Shown here: positions 9,241 to 17,639 of the stretch, piece after piece
Layout: each line of letters opens with the position of its first letter
How positions within the stretch are numbered: the stretch's first letter is position 1
Assembly (NCBI RefSeq): GCF_900129935.1
Contig: NZ_FQXJ01000006.1
Span: 275,053 to 339,052 of the forward strand
Source: Desulfosporosinus lacus DSM 15449
GTDB lineage: Bacteria > Bacillota > Desulfitobacteriia > Desulfitobacteriales > Desulfitobacteriaceae
Direction of reading: 5' to 3'
Length of the DNA: 64,000 nucleotides
Program-made: the position numbers and the translations under genes
Notes under the pieces: model-generated
Told to the model about the DNA's origin: nothing
What the model saw: the letters and a program-made list of their open reading frames with translations, nothing else
Database searches by the model: none

Positions 9241-9456
9241 TCACCCTTTTGCTTATTAATTTTACAGTACCGAAACCATTTTTTTCAAGCAATCTGGATA
9301 ACCCTGTAATCTCTTCAAGCATACCACATCTTTCTTTGATATCCCCCCAAAAGATAAAATAATCTTTTGTTGTTGCTGCAAAAAAGTAACCTTTTCGGTT
9401 GGCTTCCACCCCAAAAAGGCTATCTCTCGAAACTTGTTATTACCAGTTTCTATCAA
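9227..9456 (-). pseudogene. Frameshifted small conserved-looking gene
   Basis: Two minus-strand frames appear to be halves of one protein. The first (TTG at 9456) reads MIETGNNKFREIAFLGW; the second continues as EANRKGYFFAATTKDYFIF and on to KLISKRVNDHT. Restoring one G in the TGG-AAG junction near 9405 would join them into about 76 residues. No known family is recognised. It may be a real small protein broken by a one-base deletion, a programmed shift, or a sequencing error. It ends inside the start of the EamA gene. Confidence 0.4.
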
Positions 9457-9523
9457 TTAGCGGTCCTCTAAGACCCGTCTTTCGAACATTCATATTAATA
9501 ATTGGGAATATGGAATTGATGTA

Positions 9524-10861
9524 TCAGTTTATCAAATTTAGTTTTTTAGCCTCTTCGCGGAGTTCGTCCCGAAAATCAGGATGTGCAATGCCAATTAACT
9601 CTTGCGCCCGCTCTCTCATAGTCTTCCCGCGCAGTTGGGCAACTCCGTATTCAGTTACAACGTAATTAACTTCGTGACGGGGAACGGTAACCGTAGTTCC
9701 GTGGTTTAACAAAGGAGCAATTTTAGAAACTCGGCCCTTCTTAGTATTGGCTGTTGAACGAAGGCATATAAAGGCTTTTCCTCCAGATGAAAGTTGTGCT
9801 CCCCGAACGAAATCCAACTGACCGCCGGTACCACTATGTTGCCTCGGACCGATGCTTTCAGACGCCACCTGACCTGTGAGATCCACTTCAACCGCTTGAT
9901 TTATGGCAATAAGTTTATTATTTTGACCTATTACATATGAATTATTAGTCCAAGATGTGCTGTGCATCTCTATGGACGGATTCTCGTGCATCCACTTATA
10001 GGTTTCAGCTGACCCCATAGCAAAACATGCACATATTTTATTGGGACACAAGGTTTTCTTTCTTCCGTTTAGGACGCCTAATTCCCATAGGTATTTATAG
10101 GCATCTCCCAGCATCTCCGTATGGGCTCCTAAATCATGCTTATTTGCCAAGAGTCTTCCCAATACATTAGGCATCCCACCAATGCCCAACTGTATTGTAG
10201 ACCCATCTTCAATCATGTCTAATAACAAATCCGCAATAGCAATCTCCTCTGGAGTGCCCTCTGTCACCGGAGGAATCGTAAAGAGTGGTCGGTTGCTTTC
10301 TACGATACAATCAACCTGGGATATGTGGATAAAGTTATCCCCAAATACATAGGGTTGATTCTCGTTAACTTCCATGATGATAGTTGTATTTTCCATCTTT
10401 GCCACATCATGAAAGTATAGGGGTGCAGTTGCAGTACAGAAATACCCATTCTTATCCATTGGAGCTGAAGCGGATATTACCTTGGCCTTACCTGGCTCAA
10501 GGTCTTGAATCCTGTACTTAAAGGAAGCTGCATTACCGCTTACATTATCCGGAATATAATTAGCGTAACCTTTACTTACCCCTTCTCTCAATTTCGCAGA
10601 ATTAATGAACACCGAACTTGCCCTTAGGTGAGGGTAAATTTCAGGTGTTATCCAATCTGTGGATGATGTAGGCCCAAGCCCAAGGACTTCAACATCATCA
10701 AATTCCCCTGCTTCAGCCCGTTTACCGATTGCATTCAATATACCTATCGGTTCGCTGACGAATTGATTTGCCACAATCTTGTCTCCAGATTGAATCAGCT
10801 TCGCGGCTTCTTCCAGTGACTTTAACTTTCCTTTATATTGTTCTTTGAATTTCGAATACAA
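9524..10861 (-). CDS. Acetyl-CoA hydrolase/CoA-transferase family enzyme
   Basis: A 445-residue protein of the Cat1/4-hydroxybutyrate CoA-transferase family, which moves CoA from acetyl-CoA or another donor to a carboxylate. Seen are IQLGIGGMPNVLG near residue 225 and HTEMLGD, which holds the expected catalytic glutamate, plus the C-terminal RHEVNYVVTEYGVAQLRGKTMRERA block. The TTG at 10861 is preferred: AAGGGGGAG lies 6 bases upstream, inside a longer open frame. It closes the beta-oxidation island and probably activates its fatty or aromatic acid substrate. Confidence 0.9.
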   Translation of the reverse strand: MYSKFKEQYKGKLKSLEEAAKLIQSGDKIVANQFVSEPIGILNAIGKRAEAGEFDDVEVLGLGPTSSTDWITPEIYPHLRASSVFINSAKLREGVSKGYANYIPDNVSGNAASFKYRIQDLEPGKAKVISASAPMDKNGYFCTATAPLYFHDVAKMENTTIIMEVNENQPYVFGDNFIHISQVDCIVESNRPLFTIPPVTEGTPEEIAIADLLLDMIEDGSTIQLGIGGMPNVLGRLLANKHDLGAHTEMLGDAYKYLWELGVLNGRKKTLCPNKICACFAMGSAETYKWMHENPSIEMHSTSWTNNSYVIGQNNKLIAINQAVEVDLTGQVASESIGPRQHSGTGGQLDFVRGAQLSSGGKAFICLRSTANTKKGRVSKIAPLLNHGTTVTVPRHEVNYVVTEYGVAQLRGKTMRERAQELIGIAHPDFRDELREEAKKLNLIN

Positions 10862-11052
10862 AAGAAACTCCCCCTTATGATACATGACAGTTAAATAAAA
10901 GTAATAGGTGTTCTGCTGCTGCTAAACCCCAATTTTGTGATTTTATTATGCAATATATAGTGCCGATTAATTTCAAACGCTATATATTGCATGTAAATTC
11001 ACTAAATGTTTGCAGATATAGTCTTCCAAGCAACTAAGTAAGTCAGAATGTT
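10862..11052. promoter_or_regulatory. 13-bp perfect inverted repeat upstream of the CoA-transferase
   Basis: ATGCAATATATAG at 10948-10960 and its exact complement CTATATATTGCAT at 10980-10992 are separated by 19 bp. On the minus strand the upper half also reads CGGCACTATATATTGCAT, close to a -24/-12 promoter but one base too long. This may be an activator or operator site for the nearby regulator. Confidence 0.55.
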
Positions 11053-12399
11053 TTAGGCTTTAACACCGGAAATGTTATCGATGCTTTTTCCTTTACTTTC
11101 AACAACAAAGAGATATGCAACCATTGCAGCCATTACTGATGGGATGGCAAAGTATACGAAAGTCCCAGTAAATCCGAAACCCATCTGTTGTACCCAACCA
11201 GCACCAATTGGGCCAATAAATCCTCCAACGCGACCGAATGCCTGAGCCCAAGAAACACCGGTATTTCTGAATTCGGTTGGGTAAGCTTCCGCCATGATCG
11301 GCTGTGTACCACTTATTGCCCAATTTATGGCAAAACCCACTATCACACCGCATACAACAACTTGCCATTGGTTTCCGGCAACTCCCAGCAAGAGAATTGC
11401 TACGGCTGTGAATATCCAACCAAAAATAACGTTTTTTCTGCGTCCAACAATATCTGCTACAAAACCGGTAGCCGCCCCGCCAATCATTCCAAATATATTT
11501 TGTAAAATGGCGAATGAATAACCCTTAACCAAACCATATCCTTTTTCAACAAGAAGGGTAGGCAGCCAGCCTGATATTCCGTATATCACCATTGTGCCAA
11601 AGAAGTACAATACCCAAATAGTCATAGTCACTTTGCGATATTCTGGACCAAAGATAGCACTCACACCAACTTTTTTACGAGCTGGTGGTGCAATTAAACT
11701 ACCCAGAGCCCGTTCAGTTGCTACACCTTTAACAGCTATCTCCATCTTTTTGATGATTCCTAACGCTTCTTTTTCTCGCCCTTTGCCTAAAAGCCAGTGT
11801 GCAGATTCATTGAGTTTGAAAACCAATAATAAAGAGTACAGAGCAGGAAGCGCTCCGATAAGATAGACAACCCTCCAGCCAAAGGTAGGAACTACGTAAA
11901 TGGCCACAATACCGGCAATTACCCAGCCAAAGACATAGAAACTCATGACTGATCCTATAAAATAACCCCTATTTTTAGTCGGTGCATTCTCCGACATCAT
12001 TGTTATGGCAATAGGTATACACGCACCAAGACCAATACCGCTAAGTATCCTTAGCAGGGCAAATGTTTGGAAACTTTGCGCAAAATAAATAGGCAATGTT
12101 AACAAGGAGTAAAATGCCACAAAGAAAATAAGTGTCTTTTTCCTGCCAATGAAATCAGAGATAAGCCCCGACATCACTCCCCCAAAGATTAAACCTATAA
12201 CGCTCCAGGAAGAAAGACTTCCTGTTTGGATCTTTGTCAGCGCCCATTCTTTAGCCATCTGCGGCATTGTATATGCAACAATCATATAATCAAACCCATC
12301 AAAAAGAAGCGCCAGACCAACTAAAAAATAAACAGTCCAAGTATATTTTGAAACGCCTAAATCATCAACAATCTCAGAAATTGTAGATTTCTTATCCAT
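11053..12399 (-). CDS. MFS transporter, aromatic acid/H+ symporter type
   Basis: A 448-residue 12-helix major facilitator. DGFDYMIVAYTMPQMAKEW in helix 1 and SDFIGRKKTLIF between helices 2 and 3 are hallmarks of the AAHS subfamily (BenK, PcaK, MhpT), which imports aromatic acids with protons. The ATG at 12399 follows AGGGGAGG; the longer open frame is not needed. Its place beside a CoA-transferase and beta-oxidation genes suggests uptake of an aromatic or aliphatic carboxylate for oxidation. Confidence 0.9.
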   Translation of the reverse strand: MDKKSTISEIVDDLGVSKYTWTVYFLVGLALLFDGFDYMIVAYTMPQMAKEWALTKIQTGSLSSWSVIGLIFGGVMSGLISDFIGRKKTLIFFVAFYSLLTLPIYFAQSFQTFALLRILSGIGLGACIPIAITMMSENAPTKNRGYFIGSVMSFYVFGWVIAGIVAIYVVPTFGWRVVYLIGALPALYSLLLVFKLNESAHWLLGKGREKEALGIIKKMEIAVKGVATERALGSLIAPPARKKVGVSAIFGPEYRKVTMTIWVLYFFGTMVIYGISGWLPTLLVEKGYGLVKGYSFAILQNIFGMIGGAATGFVADIVGRRKNVIFGWIFTAVAILLLGVAGNQWQVVVCGVIVGFAINWAISGTQPIMAEAYPTEFRNTGVSWAQAFGRVGGFIGPIGAGWVQQMGFGFTGTFVYFAIPSVMAAMVAYLFVVESKGKSIDNISGVKA

Positions 12400-12810
12400 T
12401 CCTGTGTAACCTCCCCTTATAAATGCCATATAGGGCTGATGGTTTAAAACCATCCCTAACGTTCCTTATAACGTTCTCTTTAATAATTCCGATGAATTAA
12501 TTGACACGCTGGATCTCAAGCACTTAAGATCGTTCAACGCTTTTAGCAGAGAGATAGATAAATGTACGTCCCTCCGCTTTAACTCCGAAATTGTTCTTGG
12601 TGCTCACCCCTTTTCGCATTAATTTTTGTAACTCCTATCGACCCCGACAATTCCTTTTCCTGACCCATCATGGCCAGGCATAATTTAATAGTTGCAATAT
12701 TCATTCCAATTCAATTAGAATTTATATTCAATATTTTCAGATAATTAAAGCCGGTATTTGGCCCTTTCTTCTCTTTACGTCCTGATTCTTATTAGTTTGA
12801 GAACTCTCTA
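12400..12810. promoter_or_regulatory. Regulatory gap with a possible sigma-54 promoter
   Basis: The minus strand at 12692-12708 reads TTGGAATGAATATTGCAAC, with GG and GC exactly 10 bases apart. It deviates from the consensus at TGGCA (here TGGAA). It would drive the MFS gene. No gene is seen in this stretch. Confidence 0.45.
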
Positions 12811-14268
12811 TTAGTCATTTACGAGCGTCAATTTTGACTTTCTTAGTCTTCTAATCCTTCTGGTTAGACTAGATAAACTGATATCCAGCTGTACAGCTGC
12901 TTCTTCCCTGCTCCCGCAGTGTGAAATCATTTGAGCGATAAATTTATTTTCGAATTCTTCCATAGCATCATTAAGTGTCTTTGCTTGATAATTATATTCT
13001 AGCGTTAGAGGTTCACAAGCCGAATGATATTTAGGGGGAATGTGTTCAGGAGTTATCACTGTTTCTTGAGCAATAATGATCAAGCGCTCAACTAAATTGG
13101 TCAACTCTCGCACATTACCCGGCCAATCATATTTTGACAAGATTTCAATCGCTTCTTTACTGAATTTCACATTGAGATTATATTTTTTGTTGAAATGATC
13201 CGCGTAATGTTGAGCAATTAAAAGTATGTCTTCTCTTCTCTCTCGCAAGGGGGGAATTGTGATCGGCAAAACGTTTAATCGATAATACAAATCTTCACGA
13301 AAAAGTCCACGCATAACCATTTCCTCAAGGTTTTTATTGGTGGCAGCCAATATCCGCACATCAATCTCTCTTGGCTTAACCCCTCCCACCCTGGTTACTT
13401 TTTGATCCTGAATAACATTCAAGAGTTTGACCTGCATGTTTTTTGGTAAATCCCCTATCTCATCCAAAAAAAGTGTGCCTTTATTGACAAACTCAAAATA
13501 TCCCGCTTTACCTTCTTTGCTGGCTCCGGTAAAGGCCCCTGTTTCGTATCCGAATAACTCGGATTCCAAAAGATTCTCAGGAATAGCTCCACAATTAATT
13601 TTTAAAAACAAACCCGCTTCATTACGCGGGCTTGCTTTATGAATTATTTTAGCAATTAAGTCTTTCCCCACCCCAGACTCGCCTAGCAACAACACCGAAC
13701 TGTCAACATTAGCTACTCGATACGCCAAATCAATAACCTTGCGCATTTCTTTGCTATGGGCGATGATCTCCGAGTTATTATTTTTCTTAAGTTGATTAAG
13801 CTCTGCTAAATATTTCAAGGCAAGCACTTGAGTTTGCTGGTGTTTTTGCTTTAGTTGATTCAAATCCGTGATATCCCGCACATTACAATAGACCCTGTGG
13901 ATTTTCCCGTTACTATCGTAACTTGGAACACCAGTACTTAGAGCAATCTTGCCATTAATCGAGTTAATCACTACAGTTTCTTTCTGACCGGACTCAATAA
14001 CCTTCAACGTTGCACTGGCGTCAGTTATCCCCGCTTCTGTCAGTCCTTTGGTTGTTTGACCAATGGAATCCGGGTACTTAAGCCCCATAATTCGTTCTAT
14101 CGAGGGATTGATATATAAAATTCTGCTTTTTCCATCCGCTATAAGCAACCCATCATAAGAGTTTTCAAGCATTCCCAAATAGTCCCTATTTAGGTGCTCT
14201 AATTCCATGATTCGTTTCTGAAGTTGTTCGGGCAGTTCCTGGTTACTTATTTCTCCTGCCAATCCCAT
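12811..14268 (-). CDS. PAS-domain sigma-54-dependent activator
   Basis: A 485-residue enhancer-binding protein. One PAS domain (about 25-140) with a short coiled linker precedes the AAA+ domain. The latter holds Walker A GESGVGKD near 205, the full GAFTGA loop for contacting sigma-54, Walker B TLFLDEIGDL, and the ATNKNLEE and LPPLRERREDI motifs. A Fis-type helix-turn-helix ends the protein (SREEAAVQLDISLSSLTRRIRRL). It sits within the beta-oxidation island and probably activates the acyl-CoA dehydrogenase operon and the MFS gene in response to a small ligand sensed by PAS. Confidence 0.93.
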   Translation of the reverse strand: MGLAGEISNQELPEQLQKRIMELEHLNRDYLGMLENSYDGLLIADGKSRILYINPSIERIMGLKYPDSIGQTTKGLTEAGITDASATLKVIESGQKETVVINSINGKIALSTGVPSYDSNGKIHRVYCNVRDITDLNQLKQKHQQTQVLALKYLAELNQLKKNNNSEIIAHSKEMRKVIDLAYRVANVDSSVLLLGESGVGKDLIAKIIHKASPRNEAGLFLKINCGAIPENLLESELFGYETGAFTGASKEGKAGYFEFVNKGTLFLDEIGDLPKNMQVKLLNVIQDQKVTRVGGVKPREIDVRILAATNKNLEEMVMRGLFREDLYYRLNVLPITIPPLRERREDILLIAQHYADHFNKKYNLNVKFSKEAIEILSKYDWPGNVRELTNLVERLIIIAQETVITPEHIPPKYHSACEPLTLEYNYQAKTLNDAMEEFENKFIAQMISHCGSREEAAVQLDISLSSLTRRIRRLRKSKLTLVND

Positions 14269-14643
14269 TCAATCCACTCCTTTTTTGAGACTAAACAACA
14301 AGCTGGACCAAGATTTTATCAATCCTTTATATTAGAACGATTCTAATCTTTCATGAACAAATGTTGCATAATAGGTCATGAAATTTGCCTAGATCGCATA
14401 ATTTGCATGGTTAGAGTTCAAAAATATCATTTGTAAAAGACATTGTAATATTTGTTTTAATATTTAGTGTCAGGACTGTGTACAAGGTACAAGGATCTAT
14501 ATGTAGGTTTTATGTCACAAGGAACTTATGTTTTTATAGAATTGTATAGCCTTCTGGAGTTAAATGATTGCTTTAACCCCAAGAAGGCTAGAATTCACAA
14601 TTAGGGTATTAACCGGTTTCCCCCTGGGCTTCTTGTATCCTGT
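14269..14643. other. Intergenic region between regulator and thiolase genes
   Basis: No gene is seen. It contains the hairpin at 14547-14590 and AT-rich DNA with two TTGCAT-type motifs near 14365-14410. It likely holds the promoter of the regulator gene. Confidence 0.4.
14547..14590 (-). terminator. Hairpin at the end of the beta-oxidation operon
   Basis: TAGCCTTCT pairs with AGAAGGCTA, with GTTAAA/TTTAAC extending the stem inside. It lies about 55 bp beyond the thiolase stop. No long U-run follows, so it may act as a processing or weak termination site. Confidence 0.45.
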
Positions 14644-15837
14644 TTAAGAAACCTTGATAACCATGGCTGCACCAGTGTCGCCGGCCGCACATCCAGTGAA
14701 CAGACCATAACCGCCGCCTAGAATAGCCAGTTCCTCGATCATTTCCATAATTCCCCGACCGACGGTAGGCCCTTGGGGATGCCCGTAAACAAGTGAACAA
14801 CCGTAATTATTCATGGTCATAACATCAAGACCCATTTCGTTAGCCATATACAAATCATTAGCCGTAAAAGGATTATGAGACTTGATTGCTTTTACGTCCT
14901 TGATGCCAATCCCGGCTTTTTCTAGAGCCATTCTTGCTGAAGGCACTACAGCCATAGCCATATGGGCCTGTTCGGCACGGGCATAACCATAGGATACTAT
15001 CTGAACTTCCAGGTTTTTATCTGTACTCAGTTCCCGCGCTTTGTCTCTTGTGGTTACAATAAGCCCGCAGTTGCCATCCGCCGGATGGGTTTGAGCGCCA
15101 AATGAGTGTACCCCGCCTGGAATAACTGGTTTTAAGGGAGTCAAACTTTCCAGAGTCGTGGGAGTAATCCCCTCATCTGCTTCAACAATGCCCATTTTCT
15201 TTTTACTTATTTTATATTCTGCGGGTATCATATAACGTTTTTGAAACGCTCGATCATTAGATAAAGCATCCTGATATTGCTCGTAACGTCTGGCAGTAAC
15301 CCTATCAACGTCTTCCTTTGTAATTCCGCCGGCCTTATTGACCACGTTTTCAGCAGTTTGAATCATGGCAACCCCGACCCAGGGACCACCGTCAAAGTTA
15401 TCCATCATCCAACTTTCCTTAATCACTTCGCCTCCTGGGCCCTTTGGGTTAGGCCAAATTGTGAACGGGCCATTAGAACAACGGTCTGTCAGCAAGCAAA
15501 ATGAGGTTTCGTAAAGACCTGTTTCGATCGCTGCAGCAGCTTGATTTAAAACTGTCGTGGAAGTAGAGCAGGCCTGACTAATATGCATACCAGGAATATT
15601 TGGGGCACCCATTAGAGATGCAGCCCAAGGAGCATCGTAAAATGTATACAGTTGTCCGATGGTTTTACCAAAAACAAGGTATTCAAATATCTTTGGATCA
15701 ATTTCTTTGGTGGCGAGCCATTTTTTAGCTGTCGACCCTGCCAGTTCAACAGCATGTTCATTTTGCAAACTCCCCTGCCAACGAGCAAAGGGTGTACTGT
15801 AGTAACCCCCATATGGAATATAAGCCTTTGAATACAT
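14644..15837 (-). CDS. Thiolase-family enzyme (divergent acyl-CoA acetyltransferase)
   Basis: A 397-residue thiolase-fold protein. The nucleophile cysteine lies in HISQACSTSTTVLN near residue 91, the catalytic His in GHPQGPT near 354, and a C-terminal cysteine in FTGCAAGDTGAA. The usual NEAFA motif is replaced by KSHNPFTAND. Such variants occur in families that cleave or condense less usual 3-ketoacyl-CoA substrates. The start follows AGGGAGG. It is the last gene of the acyl-CoA dehydrogenase operon and should perform the final thiolytic step. Confidence 0.88.
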   Translation of the reverse strand: MYSKAYIPYGGYYSTPFARWQGSLQNEHAVELAGSTAKKWLATKEIDPKIFEYLVFGKTIGQLYTFYDAPWAASLMGAPNIPGMHISQACSTSTTVLNQAAAAIETGLYETSFCLLTDRCSNGPFTIWPNPKGPGGEVIKESWMMDNFDGGPWVGVAMIQTAENVVNKAGGITKEDVDRVTARRYEQYQDALSNDRAFQKRYMIPAEYKISKKKMGIVEADEGITPTTLESLTPLKPVIPGGVHSFGAQTHPADGNCGLIVTTRDKARELSTDKNLEVQIVSYGYARAEQAHMAMAVVPSARMALEKAGIGIKDVKAIKSHNPFTANDLYMANEMGLDVMTMNNYGCSLVYGHPQGPTVGRGIMEMIEELAILGGGYGLFTGCAAGDTGAAMVIKVS

Positions 15838-15915
15838 TTGAAAACCTCCCTATATTCTATAAGTCAAATACCTTCGGTTCTCCCACCGGAACTCGAGATG
15901 ATTCCTGTCTGATAT

Positions 15916-16698
15916 TTACTTGTTCTTAAACACTGCAGGGCGTTTATTGATAAATGCCTCAATGCCCTCTTGCAGATCCTCTGAACCAAAGATCTTTTCA
16001 ACATGTTGCATTTCCATTTCCAGTGCATCCTGCAACGGAATCTCAGTCCCCTTATTAACTAGATGCTTTGCATAACCCATGGCCACACCGGCCCCCTTAG
16101 CGAGCTTTTGAGCCAGCTTAAGAGCTTCTCCTAAGGCTGTACCTTGAGGCACAACTTGATTGACCAGTCCAATCCGTAAAGCCTCATCAGCAGAAATGAA
16201 TGTTCCTGTAAACATCAATTCTTTAGCTTTAGATGGCCCGATCAACCTCGCCAGTCTTTGCGTACCGCCAAGTCCGGGAATCAAGCCCAGGGTCACTTCC
16301 GGCAAACCGATCTTCATCTTTTCATCGGCTATCCTAATGTCACAGGCTAAAGCCAACTCACACCCTCCGCCCAAAGCCAGGCCATTTAAGGCTGCAATGA
16401 CAGGCCTGGGCGTTTCCTCCAGATAAGTAAACATTTCTTTATAGATCGTCGCATTATCTCTCGGACCGCTTTCCATCTGCTTGGGAAAATCTTTAATATC
16501 TGCACCTGCAACAAAACACTTTGCTCCACCCCCGGTAATTACCAAGGCACGGATCTCCGCATTTCCTTCTACCTCCTGCAGTACCTGTTTCAATTGCTCT
16601 CTAACATCCAAGGTAAGAGCGTTTACAGGTGGATTATTAATGGTAATAATCCCAACACCTTCAGTAATCAAAAGTTCAACGACCTTATTGTCAGCCAT
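15916..16698 (-). CDS. Enoyl-CoA hydratase (crotonase family)
   Basis: A 260-residue crotonase. It shows the oxyanion-hole segments AGADIKDF near residue 66 and ALGGGCELALACD near 107, with Glu in GLPEVTLGLIPGLGGTQRL; both catalytic glutamates of classical enoyl-CoA hydratases (E in CELA and in PEVT) are present. It hydrates 2-enoyl-CoA to L-3-hydroxyacyl-CoA. Gene order in the operon is acyl-CoA dehydrogenase, hydroxyacyl-CoA dehydrogenase, this gene, thiolase. Confidence 0.94.
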   Translation of the reverse strand: MADNKVVELLITEGVGIITINNPPVNALTLDVREQLKQVLQEVEGNAEIRALVITGGGAKCFVAGADIKDFPKQMESGPRDNATIYKEMFTYLEETPRPVIAALNGLALGGGCELALACDIRIADEKMKIGLPEVTLGLIPGLGGTQRLARLIGPSKAKELMFTGTFISADEALRIGLVNQVVPQGTALGEALKLAQKLAKGAGVAMGYAKHLVNKGTEIPLQDALEMEMQHVEKIFGSEDLQEGIEAFINKRPAVFKNK

Positions 16699-16722
16699 AA
16701 TATTTTTTCCTCCCGTTACCTA

Positions 16723-17577
16723 TTAATTGTAGGTAAAAAAGCCTTTGCCGGTTTTTCGGCCCAGATGTCCCGCTTGAACCAGGCGCTTGTGAACAGTACG
16801 CGGCCAAAACTTCATATCTCCTGTTCCCTCATACATAACGTTGAATACGTCTAAAGCAGTATCGAGCCCTATCAGATCTAATAAAGCCAAAGGACCGATG
16901 GGATGATTCATCCCTAGTACGCATGCTTTGTCGATATCCTCAGCCGAGGATAGTCCTGCCTCATACGCTGCTACCGCCCCGTTAAGCAACGGAATCTGAA
17001 GATAGTTCACTAAAAAACCTGTGGTATCTTTGGCTTTGATCACCTTTTTGCCAATTTGTTCACAAAAAGCCGCTGAAGCCTGATAAGTTTCTTCGCTGGT
17101 CGCCAGACCCATTACCAACTCGACCAACTTCATTACGGGCACAGGGTTAAAGAAATGCAACCCTATGACTTTGTCCGGTCTTTTGGTAGCACTGGCTATT
17201 TCCGTCAGAGACAGAGCGGATGTGTTACTAGCAAGGATAGCCTCAGGCTTAACAATTTCATCCAGTTGTTTAAAGATTTCTTTTTTCAACTGGATATTCT
17301 CAAAAACTGCTTCAATTACCAAATCCACGTCAGCCATTGCTTGATAATTGTCACATAAAATGATCTTGTCCAGCATATTCTGCTTATCTTGAGCGGATAC
17401 TTTACCTTTATCCACTAGTTTCTGGACGACCTTGTCCAGCTTTGTCTTTCCCTTTTGAGCTACTTCCAGATTTGTTTCAAAGAGTAAGACTTGGATCCCA
17501 GCTTGAGCAATGGTTTGTACTATACCAGATCCCATAGTGCCTGCCCCGCCAATAACAGCTGCTTTCTTGAATTCCAT
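16723..17577 (-). CDS. 3-hydroxyacyl-CoA (3-hydroxybutyryl-CoA) dehydrogenase
   Basis: A 284-residue NAD(P)-dependent dehydrogenase with the N-terminal Rossmann motif VIGGAGTMGSGI, the catalytic [17 protein letters not shown] (His near residue 141) and a C-terminal helical domain with GMNHPIGPLALLDLIGLD. It oxidises 3-hydroxyacyl-CoA to 3-ketoacyl-CoA. The start follows AAAGGAGG, and it is 24 bp upstream of the crotonase gene, so they form one transcript. Confidence 0.95.
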   Translation of the reverse strand: MEFKKAAVIGGAGTMGSGIVQTIAQAGIQVLLFETNLEVAQKGKTKLDKVVQKLVDKGKVSAQDKQNMLDKIILCDNYQAMADVDLVIEAVFENIQLKKEIFKQLDEIVKPEAILASNTSALSLTEIASATKRPDKVIGLHFFNPVPVMKLVELVMGLATSEETYQASAAFCEQIGKKVIKAKDTTGFLVNYLQIPLLNGAVAAYEAGLSSAEDIDKACVLGMNHPIGPLALLDLIGLDTALDVFNVMYEGTGDMKFWPRTVHKRLVQAGHLGRKTGKGFFTYN

Positions 17578-17639
17578 TGTACATCCTCCTTTATTAATTA
17601 ACCTTTACACTTTAGACATAACACAGTTCCTCAAAAAAA

